A stretch of DNA of 64,000 nucleotides, taken from Burhinus oedicnemus. Taxonomy: Eukaryota > Chordata > Aves > Charadriiformes > Burhinidae. A program made the translations under genes and the position numbers. The stretch covers positions 3,954,153-4,018,152 of the forward strand of contig VFFE01007724.1 in NCBI GenBank assembly GCA_008921705.1, given 5' to 3'. The notes beneath the pieces are model-generated. The model saw only the letters and a list, made by a program, of their open reading frames with translations. It was not told the origin of the DNA and ran no database searches. Of this stretch, positions 60,001 through 64,000 are shown piece by piece (the first letter of the stretch is position 1; each line of letters starts with the position of its first letter).

Positions 60001-63000
60001 CAGGCGTCACAGTATTTTTAAATATTTTCCAAAGCTTTAGAAAACTCAGACTAAGCTGTATTTTGCTCCACAAATTTCTTCCTGCAAGTTGGGGTTTCTG
60101 TTTCCAGTCACTTCATAAAAACCATCTCATACTCTTAGATGGAGCTGATGGCTCAGAGATTTATTTCCAGTCCAGTGCTGGCCAATAAGGGTGACAAACT
60201 CAGTGTGTTTGGAGGGGGGGAAAACCCACTTTGTGGTTATTGAAGACCAGAGTTGGAGACCAGTTTCTAGTTGCACAGAAGAAATATTTGCAGCTGTTTG
60301 TACATGACATTATTTCCTGGGTACCTGGCTTGTAGGTACAATTAAAGACTTGTAAATCTGAGGAAATCTTAAATTAAGGTACCAAAACGTGCCTGCAAAC
60401 ATTTGTGCCTGCCATTTTTCAACAGTAATAATGGAAGTCCTGTTAAAGTGAGGATGAAAAATTGGTCCCATGTCAATAACCTGTATGAATGATGCTAGAG
60501 AAAACTGGCACGTCGTCAAAAGACCCTGTTCTCTATTTAATTCTCGTCCCAGCTCATTATGGATTATCACGTTTTGTCTAGTTAGTGGCATGATTATGGA
60601 AATAGAAAAACCATTTCTCTCTGCTTCTTATCTAAAAGATGAACGAGGCACATATAATTGGCTTAAGTTATCATTTAGAAGTGAGCTACTGTGATGCAGC
60701 TTGGGGTTTTTTTCATTCTCAACTTGAAGTCCTGAGACACAGTAAACTGCTGGCATACTCTTCTGGTTGTTTTCTGTCCCCAACGCCCACAAGTTTAGCC
60801 AAAAGCAATACGCCTGTTAAGGGCTGAAGTACTTTTTTCCAGAGAGATCAGTCGTAAATAACCCAGCAGGCTGAGATGATCACCAGGGCGTAAATCACCA
60901 CCAATACAAATAGCAGCTGAATGGCCCGAGCACGCCCTGGGAGCTGCATCCACCCTCGCCTCCGACACAGACCTCATCCCACCACCCTTAACCCGTCTGA
61001 GCTGTAGCCACACCTACGGTTTGTGCAGCCTGGACTCCCACCTCCTGGAGTGCACTGGAGAAAGAGGCGGGATTTTGAAATCAACATTTTTCTTTTCAGT
61101 ACTAAGAGAGAATAAAAATGGCAAGGGAAGGGGAGGTAACAGCACCAGAAAGGGCTTTTCTTTCCCCAAATTAAGATCTGAAGTGTTGAAGATGCTCTAA
61201 AAGAACCGCTTTCCATCGGGATGCTGAGCCCGACTTCTGGCCCTGGTTACAGCTGCATCAGCTCGTGGGGACCACTCAGTTTGCACATATTTGGGCCCAT
61301 GATACCTGTGTTTTGGCGCTTAAAAGCATCTGCCAAAGAGTCCCACAACCATGAAGATGGGGTCATCAGTCCTCCTTGTGCTGTCAACGCATTTCCTCAG
61401 GCCTCAGAAGACACTGGCCAATAATGTTAATTGGAAACGTATTGGTTCATCCTGATTTTCACAGTGGAAAAAAAGAGCAGTGGGAAGGAAACAGGATGCT
61501 TTCCCTCTGGTTTATATTACTGGAGCCTAATTCTTCTTTAAGTAATTTGTTCAAAGCCTATTTTTAAGAACTCCAAAATAATAATTGCTGAAATTCCGTT
61601 TTTTTCATGAGGAGCATTGTTGGCAAAATTTTTTTCACAGCTTCCCTTGGCAGTCAGTCGGAGCAGCAGAATTTGATGGACCTTGACAATTCCGAGGACA
61701 AAGATGGCTTGAGAGGACATAAAACTGTCTGGGCAACAACTCTCTTGGCCCAAATTGCCTCTGTTGTGTTCCTCTGTTGCCTGACAATATGGTCTCAAGA
61801 AAACACAAAATGCTGTTCTCTTTGTGTAAAAGTCTTGCAAGATTTCTTGCGTAGGTTCACTAAAATAAGCAGAAGAGCCAAAAGGAAGCAAAAAAAACCC
61901 CAGAAAAATTACAGAACTTTTATCTCCAAATTACTTCTGTGGTGAAAAATGTGACAGACGACTTTATATTCCAAAAAGATCAGCCAGCTCCCTGAGCTGT
62001 GAGTGAATGTAGACCCAAGCGAGATCAGGATCTGGCCTAATTTGCTCATGATTATGATAAATTCATAAAAATAATTTGCCATTTTTCTGGAACCAACCCC
62101 CAAATTGTGCTTTTAATACCTAGAAATATGCCGGTGAACAATCCATTATATTGTCCTCCCACAATTATTATTTTTCGACATGACAGGGAGATGACAGGAG
62201 ACAGTGGCTCCAGGTTGTGAATGAGCAGCGGGAACAGATGGGTTTGCGAGAAGCAGCAATCCTGCTCTCCTGCTAAAGACGCTACAAACAGAAACCCCCT
62301 ACTAACATGCCCTGAAAATATAGATCAGTGGAATTATCCCTAAACAGAGGATTTCACAACAGTTTCCAGGAAGCATCAATATCTATGTAATAAGGAAATG
62401 GAGCTGCAGATGCTAAAGTACTTACTGCATTTTTTTTTTAAATACAAGGACAGCTTCAATTATCCCACTATCATGTACTAAATAAGGTTGATTAATCAAG
62501 GTTTAAGATAACAGAAGGAGTTTTCAATGCCATTAATGTGTCTCATGGGATTCGCCCTTCTTTTGGGTAATGGGAAGCTTCTGGTTGTGAAGACGTAGAT
62601 AATAAGGATTTATAGCACCATAATGTGCAGTGTTTTTCATAAGGGACGCTATGAAAACATGGGAACTTGACAGCAAATACTATTTCAATTATTTAGTTGC
62701 CTACCAGCATGCTGGGATGGGGCTGCCTCTGGTGCGTCACCCCCACCTCAGCGTTTTGCATTCTCTCTTTGCCTTTATTTCCCAGCAACGCCAGTGTTTC
62801 TGCTCGCAGGTGAGCACATCCTCTTCTGCTTGCCAAACAAGCGCAAAAAGGAGAAAAGTCATATAAGGTGCTCTTTGCCATTCCTAAATTTTCCAGCAAT
62901 TACAAGACCAGAAGTGGACTTCATGTGGGCACGGTCCAGAGCAAAGTGTCTGCTGGTTTGAGCTGCAGTGTCAAAAAGAATAACTTACGCAATGATGGTC

Positions 63001-64000
63001 TCAATGTGAATTTTCACAAAAGGTTTTTCCCGTAGCCCGACTGAGGTCTTTGAATGAGATCTGAGCAGAAAGGGCTGGTATGAAACCTATGAGAGCTTTC
63101 GGAGAAAATGTTAATGAATCAATAGTTGAGGTCTCCACCTCCTTTCTAACCAACCAAAGTCAAGAGAAGTTTCTCCATCTTTCTTCATCTGCCTCTGTCT
63201 TCCGGGCAATTTCACAAGCAATTTGTCATCTCGTACTTTGGGCTCTGCAGCTTCTTTGTTCATTATGATTTCTCTAGTATTATTTCTCTCTTCTGCAGCA
63301 GTTTTCTGGAACCTCAAGCATAAACGTAAGACCCTGCAGTGGTTAGCTCTTAACCCGGCATGGTGTGAGTTGTGCCACCGCTCACCCCTCAATGCCAGCC
63401 TGGCCTGCCAGACCATGGAAATACGCTTGGCAATGCCATAACTTCATCCTGCCAATGTGAGACAAAATAAACACAAAAACTAACTGACAACTGGACTGGA
63501 ATAAAATATGTGCGTTGAAAAGTGCAAGGATGACTCAAGCGCTGCAGCCAGGCGCTCCCCGGAGTCTGGCGGCGTCCGAGCAATGTTTTTCTCTCCCTGG
63601 CTGTAATTGCCGCATCCAGGCTGATATATTGCATTTATATTTTTGACAGGGTATGATGTAAAGAAGGCCATTTCATCAGCCAGGGAGGGCGCAGGACCGA
63701 GAGAGCCTGGCTGACCTTTTAATTAGGCTCTGATCTCTCTCCTGCCTCTTCCCACACATTCCCCTCCTGCCGCTGTGGAGCAAGTACCAGAGCGCTTGGC
63801 CCGGATCCCACAGCCTCCTCACCCCCCAGGTTTTCCGTTGGGTAAAGGCAGGTTGGGAAGAATGTGAGGTTGACCCCCACCACAGTGGGGACAGCCCCCA
63901 AGCCCCCCAGGGCACTGGACCCTGCACGGAGCGGTGAGGGTCTGGGTGGGCAGCCCCAGGCAGCAATCACCGCACCCAGAGGCGGTGAGCAACGGCCGGG
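60001..64000. other. Unique non-coding DNA, partly AT-rich
   Basis: No recognisable gene. A perfect 12-base palindrome, TTGATTAATCAA, lies at 62488-62499. Frames on both strands at 61538-61945 are open together but lack domains. Possible homeodomain-rich AT blocks occur at 60290-60700 and 62440-62660. Confidence 0.5.

Noticed and set aside
61538..61945. Frames of 112 (plus) and 117 (minus) codons open over the same DNA
   Set aside because: The plus frame has one hydrophobic stretch (about residues 42-62) and a lysine-rich end but no family resemblance. Simultaneous openness of both strands suggests chance composition.
1..64000. CRISPR arrays, operons, toxin-antitoxin or defence islands
   Set aside because: The window is vertebrate DNA with LINEs and an LTR. 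There are no regularly spaced repeats, dense coding or ribosome binding sites.

Overview
The window reads as bird nuclear DNA. The evidence is four separate CR1 LINE copies ending in the bird-type 3' tail (repeats close to ATTCTATG), plus a solo LTR-like stretch that matches, from memory, a retroviral LTR family common in bird genomes. Older decayed SINE and hairpin-like relics of amniote type are also present. There is no operon structure, no dense coding and nothing prokaryotic.

The window looks like a gene desert. I recognise no known host protein-coding gene. Nearly all open frames are short, overlap frames on the other strand and show no conserved domain. Two short frames are kept as weak candidates: a possible 3'-terminal exon on the minus strand (12029-12289) and a 68-codon ATG frame in a CpG-rich block (53358-53564).

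Layout. 1-3.6 kb: unique DNA with a (GGGAA)n array. 3.6-4.0 kb: LTR on the minus strand, carrying a 49-bp-offset internal duplication. 4.64-4.74 kb: a nearly perfect 98-bp palindrome. 5-19.5 kb: unique DNA with faint ancient repeats and the candidate exon. 19.6-21.4 kb: the longest CR1, on the minus strand, with a recognisable but broken reverse transcriptase and a (TATTC)n tail microsatellite. 21.5-41 kb: unique DNA with a G-rich minisatellite and an 18-bp tandem repeat. 41.0-41.1 kb: a second, perfect palindrome with 47-bp arms. 42.2-42.9 kb: a CpG-rich stretch. 45-52 kb: ancient SINE-like relics and a short CR1. 53.2-55.1 kb: a CpG-rich block, a young CR1 on the plus strand, an enhancer-like cluster of homeodomain and POU motifs, and an old CR1. 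55-64 kb: unique DNA.

The most unusual feature is the pair of spacerless palindromes. Their sequences are unrelated but their arms are almost the same length. Either a rearrangement such as fold-back template switching acted twice, or both are assembly artefacts. I found no multi-gene biological system. The functional content, if any, is more likely regulatory than coding.
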